A stretch of 64,000 nucleotides of DNA, taken from the NCBI RefSeq assembly GCF_001598695.1, contig NZ_BCZK01000001.1, positions 434,001-498,000 on the forward strand, written 5' to 3'. Shown in pieces: positions 19,505 to 30,900 of the stretch. Position 1 is the first letter of the stretch, and every line of letters starts with the position of its first letter. A program made the position numbers and the translations under genes. Under the pieces are notes generated by a model. It was not told the origin of the DNA and did no database searches. It was given only the letters and a program-made list of their open reading frames with translations. This stretch comes from Klebsiella oxytoca NBRC 105695. Its GTDB lineage: Bacteria > Pseudomonadota > Gammaproteobacteria > Enterobacterales > Enterobacteriaceae.

Positions 19505-21037
19505 CTACAGCGGGTTCTGCCGCGGCGGGGTGCGTTCCAGCAACTCGACGCTGCCATCGGCGTTTTGCTGCTCCAGAAGAACGTCAAATCCCCACAGGCG
19601 GTGAACGTGCTTAAGCACCTCACGGCGGCCTTTATCCAGCGGCACGCGGTTGTGCGGCACGTAGCGCAGGGTGAGCGAGCGGTCGCCGCGCAGGTCCACA
19701 TTCCATACCTGAATGTTTGGCTCGAGGTTGCTCAGGTTGTACTGCGCTGAAAGTTTGGAACGAATCTCACGATATCCCTCTTCATTATGAATTGCGGATA
19801 TTTCGAGATAGTTGTTGTGATCGTCATCCAGCACGGTGAAGAAGCGGAAGTCGCGCATGATTTTCGGCGACAGGAACTGGCTGATAAAGCTTTCATCCTT
19901 AAAGTCGCGCATCGCGAAGTGCAGAGTTTCAAGCCAGTCAGAGCCGGCAATATCCGGGAACCAGTATTTGTCCTCTTCCGTCGGCGACTGACAAATACGT
20001 TTGATATCCTGGAACATGGCGAACCCCAGCGCGTAGGGGTTAATACCGCTATACCACTGGCTGTTGTATGGCGGCTGGAACACCACATTGGTGTGGCTGT
20101 GCAGGAACTCCAGCATAAAGCGCTCCGTCACTTTACCTTCATCATAAAGGTGATTCAGGATGGTGTAGTGCCAGAAAGTCGCCCAGCCTTCGTTCATCAC
20201 CTGAGTCTGCTTCTGCGGATAAAAATACTGGCTGACCTTGCGCACGATGCGCAGGATCTCACGCTGCCACGGCTCCAGCAGCGGCGCGTTTTTCTCCATG
20301 AAATAGAGCAGATTTTCCTGCGGTTCAGAAGGGTAGCGACGCGCGGCTTCGATGGTTTTTTCCTCTTCTCGCTTCGGCAGCGTGCGCCACAGCATATTCA
20401 CCTGGCTTTGCAGATACTCTTCCCGGCTTTTTTGCCGCGCCTTCTCCTCCTGCAGCGAGATTTTTTGCGGGCGTTTATAGCGGTCAACGCCGTAATTCAT
20501 CAGGGCATGACAGGAGTCGAGCAGTTTTTCAACTTCATCAACGCCGTAGCGCTCTTCACATTCGGTGATGTATTTCCGCGCGAAGATGAGATAGTCAATG
20601 ATTGAGCTGGCATCGGTCCAGCTGCGAAAGAGATAGTTATTTTTGAAAAACGAGTTATGCCCGTAGCAGGCGTGCGCCATCACCAGCGCCTGCATGGTAA
20701 TGGTGTTCTCTTCCATCAAATAGGCAATACAGGGGTTGGAGTTAATGACGATTTCGTAAGCCAGCCCCTGTTGGCCGTGCTTATAGGCCTGTTCGGTCTC
20801 GATGAATTTTTTACCGAACGACCAGTGCGGATAGTTAATCGGCATCCCGACGCTGGAGTAGGCATCCATCATCTGTTCGGAAGTAATGACTTCGATTTGG
20901 TGCGGATAGGTGTCAAGACGGTACAGCTTCGCCACCCGGTCGACTTCTGCCAGATAGGTCTCCAGCAGCTCAAAAGTCCAGTCGGGTCCATCGCTTAAAC
21001 GGGTTGTGTCCTTGTTCATGGAATCAATCGTAGCCAT
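19505..21037 (-). CDS. ycgB: SpoVR-family protein YcgB
   Basis: 510 residues, identical in length to E. coli YcgB and collinear throughout (MATIDSMNKDTTRLSDGPDW start; AHACYGHNSFFKNNYLF; VMNEGWATFWHYTILNHLYD). The HACYGH and NEGWATFWH patterns resemble a metal site but no activity is established to my knowledge. E. coli ycgB belongs to the RpoS stress regulon. The frame extends upstream to 21148, but ATG 21037 with GAGGG in front is the family start. Confidence 0.95.
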   Translation of the reverse strand: MATIDSMNKDTTRLSDGPDWTFELLETYLAEVDRVAKLYRLDTYPHQIEVITSEQMMDAYSSVGMPINYPHWSFGKKFIETEQAYKHGQQGLAYEIVINSNPCIAYLMEENTITMQALVMAHACYGHNSFFKNNYLFRSWTDASSIIDYLIFARKYITECEERYGVDEVEKLLDSCHALMNYGVDRYKRPQKISLQEEKARQKSREEYLQSQVNMLWRTLPKREEEKTIEAARRYPSEPQENLLYFMEKNAPLLEPWQREILRIVRKVSQYFYPQKQTQVMNEGWATFWHYTILNHLYDEGKVTERFMLEFLHSHTNVVFQPPYNSQWYSGINPYALGFAMFQDIKRICQSPTEEDKYWFPDIAGSDWLETLHFAMRDFKDESFISQFLSPKIMRDFRFFTVLDDDHNNYLEISAIHNEEGYREIRSKLSAQYNLSNLEPNIQVWNVDLRGDRSLTLRYVPHNRVPLDKGRREVLKHVHRLWGFDVLLEQQNADGSVELLERTPPRQNPL

Positions 21038-21253
21038 TAGCGCGCCCTCGTTGTTGATGGTTCTCTCTGTACGGAAAACCTCTAAACAAGCATAGAACAC
21101 GGCGTCGCAAACTGCGTCTATCCGCATTCCCTTTCTTCGCGATTTCACAATCTTAAAGGCGCTGTTTTGCGCTTTAATCAGAATTTTATTCTGTAGAAAA
21201 ATGAGGCGCAGCAGGAGATGGTAAAGCGACGGGGTCAGCGCTGGCGCAGAATC

Positions 21254-21271
21254 CTGTGAGATAAGTCACCA
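21254..21271 (+). promoter_or_regulatory. CRP site upstream of dadAX
   Basis: TGTGA-GATAAG-TCACC is a near-perfect CRP palindrome about 90 bases before the dadA start. E. coli dadAX is known to be controlled by CRP and Lrp. The rest of the 320-base ycgB-dadA gap shows no ORF; Lrp sites are too degenerate to call by eye. Confidence 0.75.
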
Positions 21272-21357
21272 TAAATAAAGCGTATGTTGAATAATATTTT
21301 CATCTGAGTTATCAATTTGTAATCAGATGATTGTTCTTTAACGATTACGGAGCCGCT

Positions 21358-22656
21358 ATGCGCGTCGTCATACTGGGAAGTGGGGTTGTAGGAGTCGCAA
21401 GCGCCTGGTATTTAAGCCAGGCAGGACATGAAGTGACGGTTATCGACCGTCAGCCGGGACCGGCCGAAGAGACCAGCGCCGCTAACGCCGGGCAGATCTC
21501 CCCCGGCTACGCCGCGCCCTGGGCGGCGCCGGGCGTCCCTTTGAAGGCGATTAAGTGGATGTTCCAGCGCCACGCTCCGCTGGCTATCGGTCTGGATGGC
21601 ACCCAGTTCCAGCTGAAATGGATGTGGCAGATGTTGCGCAACTGCGACACTCGCCACTATATGGAAAATAAAGGACGAATGGTGCGCCTGGCCGAGTACA
21701 GCCGCGACTGCCTGAAAGCGCTGCGCGAGAGCACCGGTATTCAGTATGAAGGGCGCCAGGGTGGTACGCTCCAGCTATTCCGCACTGACAAGCAGTTCGA
21801 GAACGCGACCCGCGATATTGCGGTGCTGCAGGATGCGGGCGTGCCTTACCAGCTGCTGGAAGCGAATCGCCTGCTGGAAGTTGAGCCGGCGCTGGCAGAA
21901 GTGAGCCATAAGCTCACGGGCGGTTTGCGCTTACCTAATGATGAAACCGGCGACTGCCAGCTCTTCACCACTCGTCTGGCCCGAATGGCGGAGCAGGCGG
22001 GCGTGACTTTCCGTTTTAATACTCCGGTGGATGAACTGCTCTATGAAGGGGATCTCATCTCGGGTGTGAAGTGCGGCGCTGAAATTATTAAAGCCGATGC
22101 GTACGTTATGGCATTCGGATCCTATTCGACGGCCATGCTGAAAGGGCGGGTGGATATTCCGGTCTATCCCCTGAAAGGCTATTCGCTGACGATCCCCATC
22201 GCGGAAGAGGACGGCGCGCCGGTTTCGACTATCCTTGATGAAACCTACAAAATCGCCATCACCCGTTTCGACAGGCGTATTCGCGTTGGTGGAATGGCGG
22301 AAATTGTTGGATTTAATAAAGAACTGCTGCAGCCGCGGCGTGAAACCCTGGAGATGGTAGTGCGCGATCTGTTCCCGCGCGGCGGCCACGTTGAACAGGC
22401 AACCTTCTGGACCGGACTGCGTCCGATGACTCCGGACGGTACGCCGGTGGTGGGGCGTACGGGGTATAAAAATCTGTGGCTCAACACCGGCCACGGCACG
22501 CTGGGATGGACCATGGCCTGTGGTTCAGGGCAGCTGATTAGCGACCTGATCTCCGGACGCACGCCGGCGATCCCGTATGACGATCTTGCCGTCGCCCGCT
22601 ACGGACGCGGCTTTACGCCGGCCCGCGCTCAGCATCTGCATGGCGTTCACAATTAA
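21358..22656 (+). CDS. dadA: D-amino acid dehydrogenase small subunit DadA
   Basis: 432-residue FAD enzyme at the inner membrane that oxidises D-alanine to pyruvate, feeding electrons to the respiratory chain. The Rossmann dinucleotide motif [19 protein letters not shown] is at the N terminus, and the C-terminal FAD segment [23 protein letters not shown] near 385. ATG 21358 has ACGGAG upstream. Together with dadX (12 bases downstream) it forms the L-alanine catabolic operon. Confidence 0.97.
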   Translation: MRVVILGSGVVGVASAWYLSQAGHEVTVIDRQPGPAEETSAANAGQISPGYAAPWAAPGVPLKAIKWMFQRHAPLAIGLDGTQFQLKWMWQMLRNCDTRHYMENKGRMVRLAEYSRDCLKALRESTGIQYEGRQGGTLQLFRTDKQFENATRDIAVLQDAGVPYQLLEANRLLEVEPALAEVSHKLTGGLRLPNDETGDCQLFTTRLARMAEQAGVTFRFNTPVDELLYEGDLISGVKCGAEIIKADAYVMAFGSYSTAMLKGRVDIPVYPLKGYSLTIPIAEEDGAPVSTILDETYKIAITRFDRRIRVGGMAEIVGFNKELLQPRRETLEMVVRDLFPRGGHVEQATFWTGLRPMTPDGTPVVGRTGYKNLWLNTGHGTLGWTMACGSGQLISDLISGRTPAIPYDDLAVARYGRGFTPARAQHLHGVHN

Positions 22657-22668
22657 CAAGGAGCTTTC

Positions 22669-23739
22669 ATGTCTCGTCCTGTAAAGGCCAGCATTGATAT
22701 GTCAGCCTTACGCCAGAATCAACAAATTGTTCGCCGCGCGGCGCCCGGCTCGCGCCTGTGGGCGGTGGTCAAAGCCAATGCGTATGGCCACGGTCTGGCA
22801 AGGGTCTGGAATGCGCTTAGCGCCGCAGACGGTTTCGCGATGCTGAATCTTGAAGAGGCGATACTGCTGCGTGAGCTGGGCTGGAAAGGGCCGATACTGA
22901 TGCTGGAAGGCTTTTTTCATGCCGATGAGCTGGCGTTATTTGATAAATACCGCTTGACCACCAGCGTGCACAGTAACTGGCAAATTAAGGCCCTTCAGCA
23001 GGCGAAGCTGCATGCGCCGCTTGATATTTACGTCAAGGTGAATAGCGGGATGAACCGGCTGGGGTTTATGCCGGATCGTCTGCAAATCGTCTGGCAGCAG
23101 CTGCGAGCGCTCAGCAACGTCAGTGAAATGACGTTGATGTCGCATTTTGCCGAAGCGGAAAATCCGGATGGCATCGCGGAGCCGATGCGGCGCATTGAGC
23201 AGGCGGCGGAAGGGCTGGATTGCCCGCGCTCGCTGGCGAACTCGGCGGCCACCTTGTGGCATCCGGAGTCGCATTTTAACTGGGTGAGGCCGGGGATCGT
23301 GCTTTATGGCGCTTCGCCTTCCGGCCAGTGGCAGGATGTGGCCAATACCGGGCTGAAACCGGTCATGACGCTAAGCAGCGAAATTATCGCCGTGCAGAAT
23401 CTGAAAGCCGGTGAAGCGGTTGGATACGGCGCAACCTGGCGCACGGCTGAGGAGCGGCGAATCGGCATCGTTGCCTGCGGCTATGCCGACGGCTACCCGC
23501 GCTTAGCGCCCAGCGGAACGCCGGTGCTGGTTGATGGCGTCCGCACCGTAACGGTCGGGCGTATCTCAATGGATATGCTGGCGGTGGACCTGACAACCTG
23601 CCCGCAGGCAGGCATTGGCGCGCCGGTCGAGCTATGGGGTAAAGAGATCAAAATTGACGATGTCGCAGCCTCCTGCGGCACCGTCGGATATGAATTAATG
23701 TGCGCCCTTGCGCCGCGCGTGCCGGTTGTGACAGTGTAA
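22669..23739 (+). CDS. dadX: Catabolic alanine racemase DadX
   Basis: 356-residue PLP enzyme converting L- to D-alanine for DadA. The PLP lysine is Lys35 in [12 protein letters not shown] and the catalytic base Tyr253 in [14 protein letters not shown] sits before the ATG. Confidence 0.97.
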   Translation: MSRPVKASIDMSALRQNQQIVRRAAPGSRLWAVVKANAYGHGLARVWNALSAADGFAMLNLEEAILLRELGWKGPILMLEGFFHADELALFDKYRLTTSVHSNWQIKALQQAKLHAPLDIYVKVNSGMNRLGFMPDRLQIVWQQLRALSNVSEMTLMSHFAEAENPDGIAEPMRRIEQAAEGLDCPRSLANSAATLWHPESHFNWVRPGIVLYGASPSGQWQDVANTGLKPVMTLSSEIIAVQNLKAGEAVGYGATWRTAEERRIGIVACGYADGYPRLAPSGTPVLVDGVRTVTVGRISMDMLAVDLTTCPQAGIGAPVELWGKEIKIDDVAASCGTVGYELMCALAPRVPVVTV

Positions 23740-23746
23740 CCTGAAC

Positions 23747-23768
23747 CGAGGCGGATCACTCCGCCTCA
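23747..23768. terminator. Hairpin between dadX and cvrA
   Basis: GAGGCGGA-TCAC-TCCGCCTC, an 8-bp perfect stem centred between the two convergent stops and overlapping the last cvrA codons. No clear T-run. Confidence 0.5.
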
Positions 23769-25489
23769 TCTTCCGCCATCCGTACGCCAACCCGCAGAAC
23801 GTGATCCTCTTCTTTTTCCGCCACCGTCCACACCATGCCGGCAAATTCCACCTGGTCGCCGACAACCGGGGCGGCGCCTAACAGGTGCTGTATGACGTCA
23901 CCCAGCGACTGCTGACGATCGCGAAACTCTTCTCCCCCGTCAATGCCGTAAATCTGCGCCACGTCGGCGAACCTGGCGCTGGCATCGAGAATAAAATCAC
24001 CGAAGAAGCGCTGATCGAGCGCCACCGGCGGCGACTGGCTGAACAGTTTACCCAGCGCGGGTAAATCGCGTTCGCGGCCAATCACGCAGAGAATATCGCC
24101 TTCCAGCAGGCGGGTGCTGCCGGTGGGGTGCAGCAGAGCGTTATCGCGGAATAGCGCGGCAATCCGCGTTTCCGGCGGCATATGCAGGTCGCGCAGCGCC
24201 GCGCCGACGCACCATTTCTCCGCGCTCAACTGATAGACAAACTGCTCCCACGGATTTTCCGGATGGATATCCAGCCCGACGCGTGAGATGGGCGATCCGA
24301 CCGGTGGCACCACTACTTTGGCTTTTTTGGCCGCCCAGGAGAGCGACGTACCCTGTAAAAGCAGCGAGACCAGCACCACGAAGAAAGCCACGTTAAAGAA
24401 CAGGCGCGCATTCTCCAGGCCCGCCATCATCGGAAAGACGGCGAGAATAATCGGCACCGCGCCGCGCAGACCCACCCAACTGATAAATATGCGCTCGCGC
24501 AGGTTAAAGCCGCGAAACGGCAGCAGGCCGGCGAATACCGACAGCGGACGGGCGATGAAAATCATCCACATCGACAGAATGAGCGCCGGGATGGCGATGG
24601 GCCACAGGTCTGACGGCGTGACCAGCAGGCCGAGCACCAGGAACATGGCGATCTGCGCCAGCCACGCCAGCCCGTCAAAGTTTTGCAGAATGCCGTGGCG
24701 GTTGCGAATCGGCCGGTTGCCCAGCAGGAAGCCGCACAGGTAGACCGCGAGGATGCCGCTGCCGTCCAGCGAGGTGGTGGCGGCGAAAATCATGATCCCG
24801 CCGCTCAGCGCCAGCAGCGGGTAAAGCCCGGCGGGCAGCACAATGCGGTTAATCATCTGTAGCAGCAGATAGCCGCCGCCGAGACCGATGGCGATACCTA
24901 AGCCAAACTGCTGCACGATATGCACCAGGAACATCCAGCTCAGGCCGGTTTCATGCTGCTGAATCATCTCGATAAGCGTAATGGTCAGGAACACGGCCAT
25001 CGGGTCGTTGCTGCCGGATTCAATTTCCAGCGTTGAGCCGACGCGTTCGTTTAGCCCTTTTCCGCCGAGCAGTGAGAACACCGCTGCGGCATCCGTCGAG
25101 CCGACAATCGCGCCGATCAGCATGCCTTCAATCAGGTCGAGTTTAAACAGCCAGGCCGCCATGAGTCCGGTCAGGGCCGAGGTAATTAACACCCCGACCG
25201 TGGCAAGCGACAGCGCGGGCCAAAGCGCTACGCGAAAGGAGCTGGCCTGGGTGCGCATCCCGCCGTCAAGCAGAATGACCGCCAGCGCCAGGTTACTTAC
25301 CATGTAGGCGAAAGGGTAGTTGTCAAACGGAATGCCGCCGATACCGTCAATACCCGCCAGCATCCCAATGGCTAAGAAGATAACCAGAATCGGGATGCCG
25401 AGGCGTGAGGAAAAGGAACTTAATAAGATGCTACAGGTTACTAAAACAGAACCCAGGATAAACAGACTGATGACCGCAGCGGCGTCCAA
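23756..25489 (-). CDS. cvrA: K+/H+ antiporter CvrA (NhaP2)
   Basis: 577 residues. The N-terminal two thirds form the CPA1 sodium/potassium-proton exchanger domain, about 12 hydrophobic segments, with [20 protein letters not shown] and [12 protein letters not shown] carrying the ion-path acidic residues. The C-terminal third is cytosolic and contains a TrkA-C-like domain ([19 protein letters not shown]) and a CorC/HlyC-type domain. The start is TTG at 25489 (TTG GAC GCC...), which reproduces the E. coli N terminus [11 protein letters not shown]. Confidence 0.94.
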   Translation of the reverse strand: MDAAAVISLFILGSVLVTCSILLSSFSSRLGIPILVIFLAIGMLAGIDGIGGIPFDNYPFAYMVSNLALAVILLDGGMRTQASSFRVALWPALSLATVGVLITSALTGLMAAWLFKLDLIEGMLIGAIVGSTDAAAVFSLLGGKGLNERVGSTLEIESGSNDPMAVFLTITLIEMIQQHETGLSWMFLVHIVQQFGLGIAIGLGGGYLLLQMINRIVLPAGLYPLLALSGGIMIFAATTSLDGSGILAVYLCGFLLGNRPIRNRHGILQNFDGLAWLAQIAMFLVLGLLVTPSDLWPIAIPALILSMWMIFIARPLSVFAGLLPFRGFNLRERIFISWVGLRGAVPIILAVFPMMAGLENARLFFNVAFFVVLVSLLLQGTSLSWAAKKAKVVVPPVGSPISRVGLDIHPENPWEQFVYQLSAEKWCVGAALRDLHMPPETRIAALFRDNALLHPTGSTRLLEGDILCVIGRERDLPALGKLFSQSPPVALDQRFFGDFILDASARFADVAQIYGIDGGEEFRDRQQSLGDVIQHLLGAAPVVGDQVEFAGMVWTVAEKEEDHVLRVGVRMAEDEAE

Positions 25490-25581
25490 TGTTGACGTAC
25501 TCCTTACCGGCGTGAAGATAAATTAAAAACTACACCATTTTAACAATCCGACGCCGATCAGGATATGCGTTAGAGGAATTT

Positions 25582-26496
25582 TTATTCTGTCAGTACCGGG
25601 TGGCCGCTGATGCTCAACGTCGTGGCAGAGGCGTTGTTGACCAGCAATGCTCTGGCGCCAAGCGGGAGGGTGACCGTGCGCTGCTCGTGGCCAAAATCCA
25701 GGCCGCTGATGACCGGAATGTTAAGCTGCTGGCGAAGGTAGTCGTATACCATCGGCAGATCGTATCCGGCATCGTAGTCGTTGGCGACAGCGCCGGTAAA
25801 GCTGCCGAGGATAATCGCCCGCTGGCGCGCCAGAATACCGCTATTAAGCAGCTGCAAGAGCATACGCTCAACGCGGAAGGGATGCTCGTTAATATCCTCC
25901 ACAACCAGAACCCCGTCGCTAATCTTCGGCATCCACGGGGTACCGATAAGCGAGGTCAGCATCGCCAGGTTGCCGCCCCATAGCGTGCCGCTGGCGCGAC
26001 AGTCGGGCCCCTCGCCGTGCCATTCAAGCGTAAACGCCGGGTTGCGCAGGGCCTGCCAGAAATGGTGTTCGGTAAATTCATTAAGCGCTTCGGCGCCAAA
26101 GTTTCCCGCCAGCATCGGCCCGCTAAAAGTGATTATGCTACCCTTTGCCAGCAGGCCCATCTGGATGGCGGTGAAATCGCTGTGGCCGCAAATGAGCAGC
26201 GGATCCTGCTGCTGACGGGCAATGAGCCCCTGCCAGTCAATTTGCGGCAGCAGGCGAGTCGCGCCGTAGCCGCCGCGTACCGCCAGCACGATACGGTTTT
26301 TGCCGTCGAGGGCGGCGAGCTGGTTAATATCGGCAAGGCGTTGGTTTTCAGTCCCGGCAAAGCGCAGTGCCCGGCGGGGAATGACTTCCTGGTGCGCCAC
26401 CTGATGCCCGGCCTCCTGCAGACGTTGCACGCCGCGATTCGCCGCTTCCTGGTTGATGCAATAGCCGGAGGGGGCGATGAGATAAAACTGAGACAT
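25582..26496 (-). CDS. ldcA: Murein tetrapeptide L,D-carboxypeptidase LdcA
   Basis: 304-residue cytosolic serine peptidase (S66) that trims L,D-linked D-Ala from recycled muropeptides. The nucleophile is Ser106 in ICGHSDFTA; VLVVEDINEH and GLDFGHEQRTVTLP carry the Glu and His partners. AAGGAATTGTC precedes the ATG. It is divergent from emtA, another cell-wall gene. Confidence 0.96.
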   Translation of the reverse strand: MSQFYLIAPSGYCINQEAANRGVQRLQEAGHQVAHQEVIPRRALRFAGTENQRLADINQLAALDGKNRIVLAVRGGYGATRLLPQIDWQGLIARQQQDPLLICGHSDFTAIQMGLLAKGSIITFSGPMLAGNFGAEALNEFTEHHFWQALRNPAFTLEWHGEGPDCRASGTLWGGNLAMLTSLIGTPWMPKISDGVLVVEDINEHPFRVERMLLQLLNSGILARQRAIILGSFTGAVANDYDAGYDLPMVYDYLRQQLNIPVISGLDFGHEQRTVTLPLGARALLVNNASATTLSISGHPVLTE

Positions 26497-26591
26497 GACA
26501 ATTCCTTGCTAAGAATGAAAGGGTTATCATGCCGCCTGGAGTGTTTATTGTCATCTCCGTGCGGCAAACTTCAGCCAATAAGGATAGATGT

Positions 26592-27203
26592 GTGAAATTG
26601 AGATGGTGTGTTTTTTTATTTGTATTGTTGGCCGGTTGTAGTTCAAAACACGATTATCGTAACCCGCCGTGGAATCCGGAAGTCCCGGTTAAGCGGGCGA
26701 TGCAGTGGATGCCAATCAGCGAAAAAGCCGGCGCGGCGTGGGGCGTTGATCCCCAGCTGATTACCGCCATTATCGCCATTGAATCCGGCGGCAACCCGAC
26801 GGTGGTCAGCAAATCCGGCGCGGTTGGCCTGATGCAGCTGAAACCCTCAACGTCCGGGCGCGATGTTTACCGGCGGATGGGCTGGAGCGGCGATCCTTCG
26901 GTGAGCGAACTGAAAAATCCCGAGCGTAATATTTCTATGGGGGCGGCCTACCTTAGCATTCTCGAGAACGGTCCGCTGGCGGGGATTAAAGATCCGCAGG
27001 TAATGCGCTATGCGGTGGTGGTTTCCTACGCCAACGGCGCGGGCGCGCTGCTGCGCACCTTCTCGTCTAATCGCCAGGATGCGATTGAGGAGATTAACGA
27101 TATGGACGCCGATGATTTCTTTGAGCACGTGGTGAAGAAACATCCGGCACCGCAGGCCCCGCGCTATATCTGGAAGCTGCAGAAAGCGCTGGACGCCATG
27201 TAA
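26592..27203 (+). CDS. emtA: Membrane-bound lytic murein transglycosylase EmtA (MltE)
   Basis: 203-residue outer-membrane lipoprotein, endo-type lytic transglycosylase. Lipobox LLAGC puts the lipidated Cys at about residue 16. The catalytic Glu lies in [10 protein letters not shown], followed by [18 protein letters not shown] and the [11 protein letters not shown] helix of family-1 transglycosylases. The start is GTG 26592, which matches E. coli EmtA. Confidence 0.96.
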   Translation: MKLRWCVFLFVLLAGCSSKHDYRNPPWNPEVPVKRAMQWMPISEKAGAAWGVDPQLITAIIAIESGGNPTVVSKSGAVGLMQLKPSTSGRDVYRRMGWSGDPSVSELKNPERNISMGAAYLSILENGPLAGIKDPQVMRYAVVVSYANGAGALLRTFSSNRQDAIEEINDMDADDFFEHVVKKHPAPQAPRYIWKLQKALDAM

Positions 27204-27276
27204 CGGGCGCTCCCACTGGCTTAGCTTGCCGGGGGTCATCAGCCCAGCCGATTCAGGGACAGTAAAGTGAGAAAGA

Positions 27277-27302
27277 CGCGCGGCGGAGTCCCGCCGCGCG
27301 AA
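27277..27302. terminator. GC-rich hairpin between emtA and treA
   Basis: GCGCGGCGG / CCGCCGCGC, a 9-bp perfect stem with a 4-base loop between convergent genes; T-run absent. Confidence 0.55.
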
Positions 27303-27305
27303 GGT

Positions 27306-29012
27306 TCACTGCGCGGCTTTTTTCTCCTCAACCGCAGCAGGCTGCGCCGAGCCGATATCGTCATTCGCCGCCGGGCGCGCGGTAGGCACGGAATCGCACG
27401 GCTTCTCTTTCGGGCACACCAGGTCCAGCATCTTCAGCGTGACGCCGTTGGTCCAGCCAAAGCCGTCCTGTAGCGGATACTCGCCGCCGCCGCCGCCGGT
27501 TCCCGTCGAACTGACATCATATTTTTCCACCAGCTTCTGTTTGCTGTCGTAAGTGTGCTGGACGTTGCTCAGGAAACGCCAGCTTACCTCCATCGCAATT
27601 TTTTGCTGGCCATATTTTTGCAAACCCTCCGCCGCGACCCACTGCAGCGGCGCCCAGCCGTTGGGGGCGTCCCACTGCTGGCCGCTATTCACCGTGGTGG
27701 TGGTCAGGCCGCCGGGCTTAAGTAGCCGCGTTTCGGTGGCGGCGGCGACTTTCGCCGCGCGTTCGCTGGAGGCGGCGTTAACGTACAGCGGGAACAGCGC
27801 CGCGGCGGTCAGCTGATTGCGCACCTTATGACTTTTAAGATCGTAATCGGCATACCAGCCCTCTTTATCATTCCACAGGTAGTTTTCCAGCGCTTTCTGG
27901 CGGGCATTGGCTAACGCGTCATACTTCGCGGCTTTGGTCGAGTCTCCCGCCGCTTTGCTGGCGCGAGCGATGGCTTTTTCCATATGGAACATCAGCGAGT
28001 TCAAATCGACCGGAACAATAGAGGTGGTACGTATAGTGCCGAGCTGCTGCGGGTTATCCATCCAGCGTGAGCTAAAGTCCCAGCCGGATGCCGCGGCAGA
28101 GCGCAGATCGCGGTAGATTTCAGTCGCCGGACGATTGGGGTTATTTTTGGCGGTGGTCACATCGTCCAGCCAGGATTCCGGGCGCGGCGTGTCGTTATCA
28201 TCCCAGTAGCGGTTGAGCAGCGCGCCGTCGGCCATGCGCACCACGCGCTTGCTGGCGCTGCCGGGCTGAAGCGCCTCAGCGCCATCCATCCAGTACTGGT
28301 ACTCTTTCTCCATCTGCGGCAGCCATTTCTTGAGTGCCTCGTCGCCATCATGGGTGGCCAGCAGTTCAACCATAAACGGGAAGAATGGCGGCTGCGAACG
28401 GCTCAGATAGTAAGTGCGGTTGCCGTTGGGAATATGACCCCAGGCGTCGATCTCGGCGGCAAAGTTGGTCACCATATCTTCGATTTTATCCCAGTGGCCG
28501 CTCTCAGCCAGGCCAAGCATGGTGAAGTAGCTATCCCAGTAATAGACTTCGCGAAAGCGTCCGCCGGGCACCACGTAAGGTTTTGGCAGCGGCAGCAGCG
28601 AATCCCATTTTTCTACTTCAACGGTACTGCGGGTCAGCACTGGCCAGAGTCCATTGATATGCTGGCGCAGGGTTTGCCCTTTTGGCGGAACGTACTGGTC
28701 GTTTTCCTGAGGCAGGGTAAAATTAAGCTCGACAAAGTGCCGCAAATCAAAGCTGGTCTGATTTTTCTGCATACGATAATCGGCAAGGATCATCAGCGGA
28801 TCGCCGTTAGGGATGGCGTCAGCGAACGTTTTCTGGTCAGAGAAAAGTTTGGCGCTTTGCACGTCGTTAAACAGCGGTCCGAGCAGGATATCGGGCGATT
28901 GCGGGATAGGGCGGGTCTCTTCAGCCTGAGCCGTCAGCGTCGCCAGAGCGACAAATGCGCCCCCGAGCGCCAGACGAAGGGTTGCGGGGCGACGGGAAAC
29001 CGGACTCGTCAT
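27306..29012 (-). CDS. treA: Periplasmic trehalase TreA
   Basis: 568-residue GH37 trehalase. The signal peptide ([19 protein letters not shown]) ends near residue 30, so the enzyme is periplasmic and hydrolyses external trehalose to glucose. Both family signatures are present: [15 protein letters not shown] near 150 and [12 protein letters not shown] near 452, with a [18 protein letters not shown] loop. The C-terminal tail after [11 protein letters not shown] is Ala/Pro-rich. AAGGAG precedes the ATG. E. coli treA is RpoS- and osmotically induced. Confidence 0.96.
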   Translation of the reverse strand: MTSPVSRRPATLRLALGGAFVALATLTAQAEETRPIPQSPDILLGPLFNDVQSAKLFSDQKTFADAIPNGDPLMILADYRMQKNQTSFDLRHFVELNFTLPQENDQYVPPKGQTLRQHINGLWPVLTRSTVEVEKWDSLLPLPKPYVVPGGRFREVYYWDSYFTMLGLAESGHWDKIEDMVTNFAAEIDAWGHIPNGNRTYYLSRSQPPFFPFMVELLATHDGDEALKKWLPQMEKEYQYWMDGAEALQPGSASKRVVRMADGALLNRYWDDNDTPRPESWLDDVTTAKNNPNRPATEIYRDLRSAAASGWDFSSRWMDNPQQLGTIRTTSIVPVDLNSLMFHMEKAIARASKAAGDSTKAAKYDALANARQKALENYLWNDKEGWYADYDLKSHKVRNQLTAAALFPLYVNAASSERAAKVAAATETRLLKPGGLTTTTVNSGQQWDAPNGWAPLQWVAAEGLQKYGQQKIAMEVSWRFLSNVQHTYDSKQKLVEKYDVSSTGTGGGGGEYPLQDGFGWTNGVTLKMLDLVCPKEKPCDSVPTARPAANDDIGSAQPAAVEEKKAAQ

Positions 29013-29485
29013 AAATTGTTCTCCTTATCATTGCAGACTATGTGCCACTGCATTCGGCCATCAGAAAACCTTAGACGAATATCCGCCGCTGCGCGTGTCC
29101 GAGGTAACATTTTAAGTGAAAACAGAGTATTTACCGGGCATCGCTCTGTTCCGCGCCGACAAAATATTGGCGATTAAAACAGTGCTGTCTTGTATGGTAC
29201 TTCGGGGGGCGCTGAATATCTGGTAATTGATAAAAAACATAATCCGTGAATAAGAAAAATAAATAGACAAGCGGCATGGTATTCCTATATGGCATTTTTA
29301 TCGGCTCATCCCTGTCGCCTGAAAAAAGTTAGCGAAGTATTAAAACATGTGATCTGCCAAACAAAAAACCGGGTTCTAATACCATTGAAGGCTGACAGGA
29401 TCACATAAATAAAAAAACATAAATAATTAATAAAAAAACATAATGGCATCTGTAGGAGGGAAAAGTAAAAAATGCAGACTTTACA
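29013..29485. other. Long AT-rich divergent intergenic region
   Basis: About 500 bases between treA and the GPH transporter contain no credible ORF. A direct repeat AATAAAAAAACATAA occurs at 29408-29422 and 29429-29443, 21 bases apart, i.e. two helical turns. A CRP-like half site ATGTGATCT lies at about 29347 and an isolated TCACA at 29401. CATAAT at 29439-29444 could be a -10 for the transporter. The A-tract phasing suggests curved promoter DNA. Confidence 0.5.
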
Positions 29486-29497
29486 GAAACCGGTTTC
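29486..29497 (+). promoter_or_regulatory. Candidate LacI/GalR-family operator
   Basis: GAAACCGGTTTC is a perfect 12-bp palindrome with a central CpG, the typical form of LacI/GalR-family operators, 24 bases before the transporter start and just ahead of its ribosome site. No LacI-type gene is in the window. Confidence 0.6.
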
Positions 29498-29520
29498 ATT
29501 TTTTCGTAAAGGAGTGATGT

Positions 29521-30879
29521 ATGTCTGCTGGCGACAAAATTTCTGTCAGAGAAAAAGTAGGTTACAGCCTGGGGGACGCAGCGAGCCATATTGTATTTGA
29601 CTCCTCTGTTGCCATCTTAGCCTACTTCTATACCGATATTTATGGTCTACCGCCCGCCGTGATGGGGACGATGTTTTTGCTGGTTCGTCTGCTGGATGCG
29701 ATTACCGATCCGATTATGGGGGCGATTGCGGATGCCACCTCAACCCGCTGGGGGCGCTTTCGTCCGTGGCTGCTGGCGATATGCGTCCCCTTTGCGGTGA
29801 GCTGCGTGCTGGTTTACTCCATACCGTCTTTCTCCGACTCGGGGAAAGTGGTTTATGCGGTTGCGGCATATATATTTATGACGTTGATGTACACCGCCAT
29901 TAATATTCCTTACTGCTCGCTGGGCGCGGCGCTGACTTCCGATCCGCGTGAAAGCCTCTCTCTGCAATCCTGGCGTTTTGCCATCACGCCGATTGGCGGT
30001 GCGCTGGGTACCGCGTTTATTTTACCGCTGGCTGATCTTCTTTATCCGGGCGATCGGGCGACGGGTATTCAGGTCTCCATGGCGATATTTGGCGTTATAG
30101 GCTGCCTGATGTTTGTCGTCTGTTTCGCGACCACTAAAGAGCGCGTTCAGCCGATTAAAGAAGAAAATCTGAATATTTCCCGCGATGTGAAAATTCTTTT
30201 CCGCAACGATCAGTGGCGTATTCTTTCCGTTTACAATTTTATGATGCTGGTCGCCGTGGTGATTCGCGGCGGCGCCGTCGTTTATTATGTTAATAGCGTG
30301 CTGCACAAAGGCGCCGACGTGATTACGGTATTCATGCTCGGCGGGATGTTTGCCTCCATGCTGGGTTCGGTGCTGGCAAAACCGTTTGGTACGCGTTTCT
30401 GTAAGGTCCGACTCTCTTTCTGGATTAATCTCGTCACCGCTGCGCTGGGGGTCGTGTGCTTTATTGTACCGGTGCAGTATTGGCTTCTGGTGCTTGGGGT
30501 CCATATTCTGATCTCCATTATTCAGGGCGGTAACGGCGCGCTGCAGTGGTCGATGATTACCGATGTGAACAACTACGGCGAATGGAAAACCCAGCGGCGT
30601 ATTACCGGTATGAACGTTGCGGCCAATATCTTTGTGATAAAACTGGGCGTCGCCGTCGGTGGGGCGATCCTTGGCTGGATATTAGCCTATTACCATTACG
30701 CCGCTAACACCACGGTACAGCCGGCTTCCGCCGTACAGGGGGTGGTGCTGTTATTCACGCTGGTACCTTCTGTTTTTTATGTTCTTACCGCAGTCTCTAT
30801 TAAATTCTATGGCTTAACTGAAAATAGAATGAACGGCATCGTTGATGATTTGAAAAACGGAACTTTTGCTGAATCCTGA
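29521..30879 (+). CDS. GPH-family (glycoside-pentoside-hexuronide) sugar:cation symporter
   Basis: 452-residue, 12-helix inner-membrane symporter. It shows the GPH pattern: REKVGYSLGDAASH at the N terminus, RLLDAITDPIMGAIADAT and TRWGRFRPWLL in the first loop, and DVNNYGEWKTQRRITGM near residue 350, as in MelB/XynB/YicJ-type carriers. AAAGGAG precedes the ATG. The porin and GH3 glycosidase downstream suggest uptake of a plant-type glucoside or xyloside oligosaccharide. The exact sugar is not readable. Confidence 0.9.
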   Translation: MSAGDKISVREKVGYSLGDAASHIVFDSSVAILAYFYTDIYGLPPAVMGTMFLLVRLLDAITDPIMGAIADATSTRWGRFRPWLLAICVPFAVSCVLVYSIPSFSDSGKVVYAVAAYIFMTLMYTAINIPYCSLGAALTSDPRESLSLQSWRFAITPIGGALGTAFILPLADLLYPGDRATGIQVSMAIFGVIGCLMFVVCFATTKERVQPIKEENLNISRDVKILFRNDQWRILSVYNFMMLVAVVIRGGAVVYYVNSVLHKGADVITVFMLGGMFASMLGSVLAKPFGTRFCKVRLSFWINLVTAALGVVCFIVPVQYWLLVLGVHILISIIQGGNGALQWSMITDVNNYGEWKTQRRITGMNVAANIFVIKLGVAVGGAILGWILAYYHYAANTTVQPASAVQGVVLLFTLVPSVFYVLTAVSIKFYGLTENRMNGIVDDLKNGTFAES

Positions 30880-30900
30880 TTAAACACTAAAAAAGTGCAA

